Position numbers and translations under genes: made by a program. Under the pieces are notes generated by a model. That model did not search any database. It was not told the origin of the DNA and saw only the letters and a program-made list of their open reading frames with translations. Source: Hydractinia symbiolongicarpus (lineage: Eukaryota; Cnidaria; Hydrozoa; Anthoathecata; Hydractiniidae). From it: a stretch of DNA of 64,000 nt. The stretch is taken from positions 27,493,851 to 27,557,850 of the forward strand of contig NC_079877.1 in NCBI RefSeq assembly GCF_029227915.1, written 5' to 3'. Below, piece after piece: positions 63,321 to 64,000 of the stretch (the stretch's first letter is position 1; each line of letters starts with the position of its first letter).

Positions 63321-64000
63321 CTACATATGTTATTCAATACGTATTCCTTTAAGTGTTGTGCCACGTTGTAATAAAAGCGGCTTATTTGTATTAAAAAAGC
63401 TGACTCATTTTGTAGTAAAGAAGCTGACTTATTTTGATATAAAAACATGATTTAACTATAAAGCATTTCACCCTCTTTGTTACAAAACGAGCCGATAACT
63501 TATCACAAAACGCGCCAAAACGTAATCTTAAATTTATAATCCTAAAATACATCCAAGAAAAATGCTTAAAATGCTGAAAAGTTTTAATAAAAAGATTGGA
63601 CACGAAGTATGAAAATTTTCAAAATTACTTTATTACGAGTAATCATGAAAAGAATACAAGAAACAATGATTATATGATAACTCAACCTATGGTAAAATTG
63701 GGATGTAAGCTGTTTTCTATTTTTTTGGTCCAAAATTATAAAATTCACTTCCACTAGATATTAGGAAGTGTGACTCGTTTAGCCAGTTTAACGCCTTGTG
63801 CAAGAAGCACTTCTCATAGTTAAAACATTTTCTTTCTCTTGTCTGATCTCTTTTACTTCTTCATATTTTCAAGTTCTTTTATTTTTCTAGTTTTTCAGTT
63901 TTTCATATTTTTTCAATTGAATTTAAACTTACCCTTTTCTCTATTTTTACTTTTTTTTACTTTTGAGGTTCAGAATACACAGGACTTATAGATTTTACCA
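63321..64000. other. intron of the SBNO-like gene; no further exon recognised
   Basis: The first visible exon begins at a good acceptor (catatgtag), so the gene must continue upstream. I found no exon in the remaining 680 bases. The sequence is AT-rich with a T-rich pyrimidine stretch at 63825-63960. Confidence 0.6.

Overview
The window is eukaryotic and almost certainly metazoan: AT-rich, with short GT-AG exons scattered through long introns, animal receptor modules (a Frizzled cysteine-rich domain plus a kringle), a C2H2 zinc-finger gene, and a dense load of transposon relics. The mix (intron-rich genes, many Helitrons and MITEs, lineage-specific multi-pass membrane proteins) suggests a non-bilaterian marine animal such as a hydrozoan cnidarian. 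That placement is inference; no marker in the window proves it. All splice sites below were found by eye and checked by codon phase.

Layout. 1-1.7 kb: remnant of a PHD-finger protein (minus strand). 3.8-6.06 kb: a recent ~1,031-bp tandem duplication bounded by (CTGT)n arrays, ending in a small Helitron-like element. 6.4-10.1 kb: a complete-looking minus-strand receptor gene of seven exons, about 395 aa: signal peptide, Frizzled CRD, kringle, one membrane span, short tail, no kinase seen. Its signal-peptide exon is duplicated at 12.0 kb. 15.0-23.6 kb: a head-to-tail array of four Helitron-like elements, the largest carrying a tRNA-derived SINE and a LINE 3' end. 24.2-29.7 kb: two tandem paralogues of an unrecognised multi-pass membrane protein, both broken, with a piggyBac-type MITE between them. 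30-42.3 kb: mostly repeats (a GGGGCTACGAAACGG-ended family, a second piggyBac-type MITE, a Harbinger-type MITE, a perfect 76-bp inverted repeat). 43.3-44.3 kb: an intact single-exon gene with six C2H2 fingers. 44.4-47.7 kb: nested repeats. 47.8 kb: a candidate promoter and first exon (minus). 49.4-50.0 kb: an intact 206-codon orphan gene. 52.2-52.9 kb: coding-like pieces on the minus strand.

54.1-63.3 kb is the best gene in the window: sixteen phase-matched minus-strand exons encoding the last 735 residues of a strawberry-notch (SBNO/FORGETTER1) helicase-like protein. It runs off the right edge, so its helicase N-terminal half is not seen. Its last exon adds a basic tail with a PIP-box-like motif and a RAD18-type (UBZ4) ubiquitin-binding zinc finger, which I do not know from characterised SBNO proteins.

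The genes do not form an operon or an obvious pathway. The strongest themes are domain innovation in two conserved families (a kinase-less ROR-like receptor and an SBNO with a UBZ4 tail) and a clear record of nested transposition.
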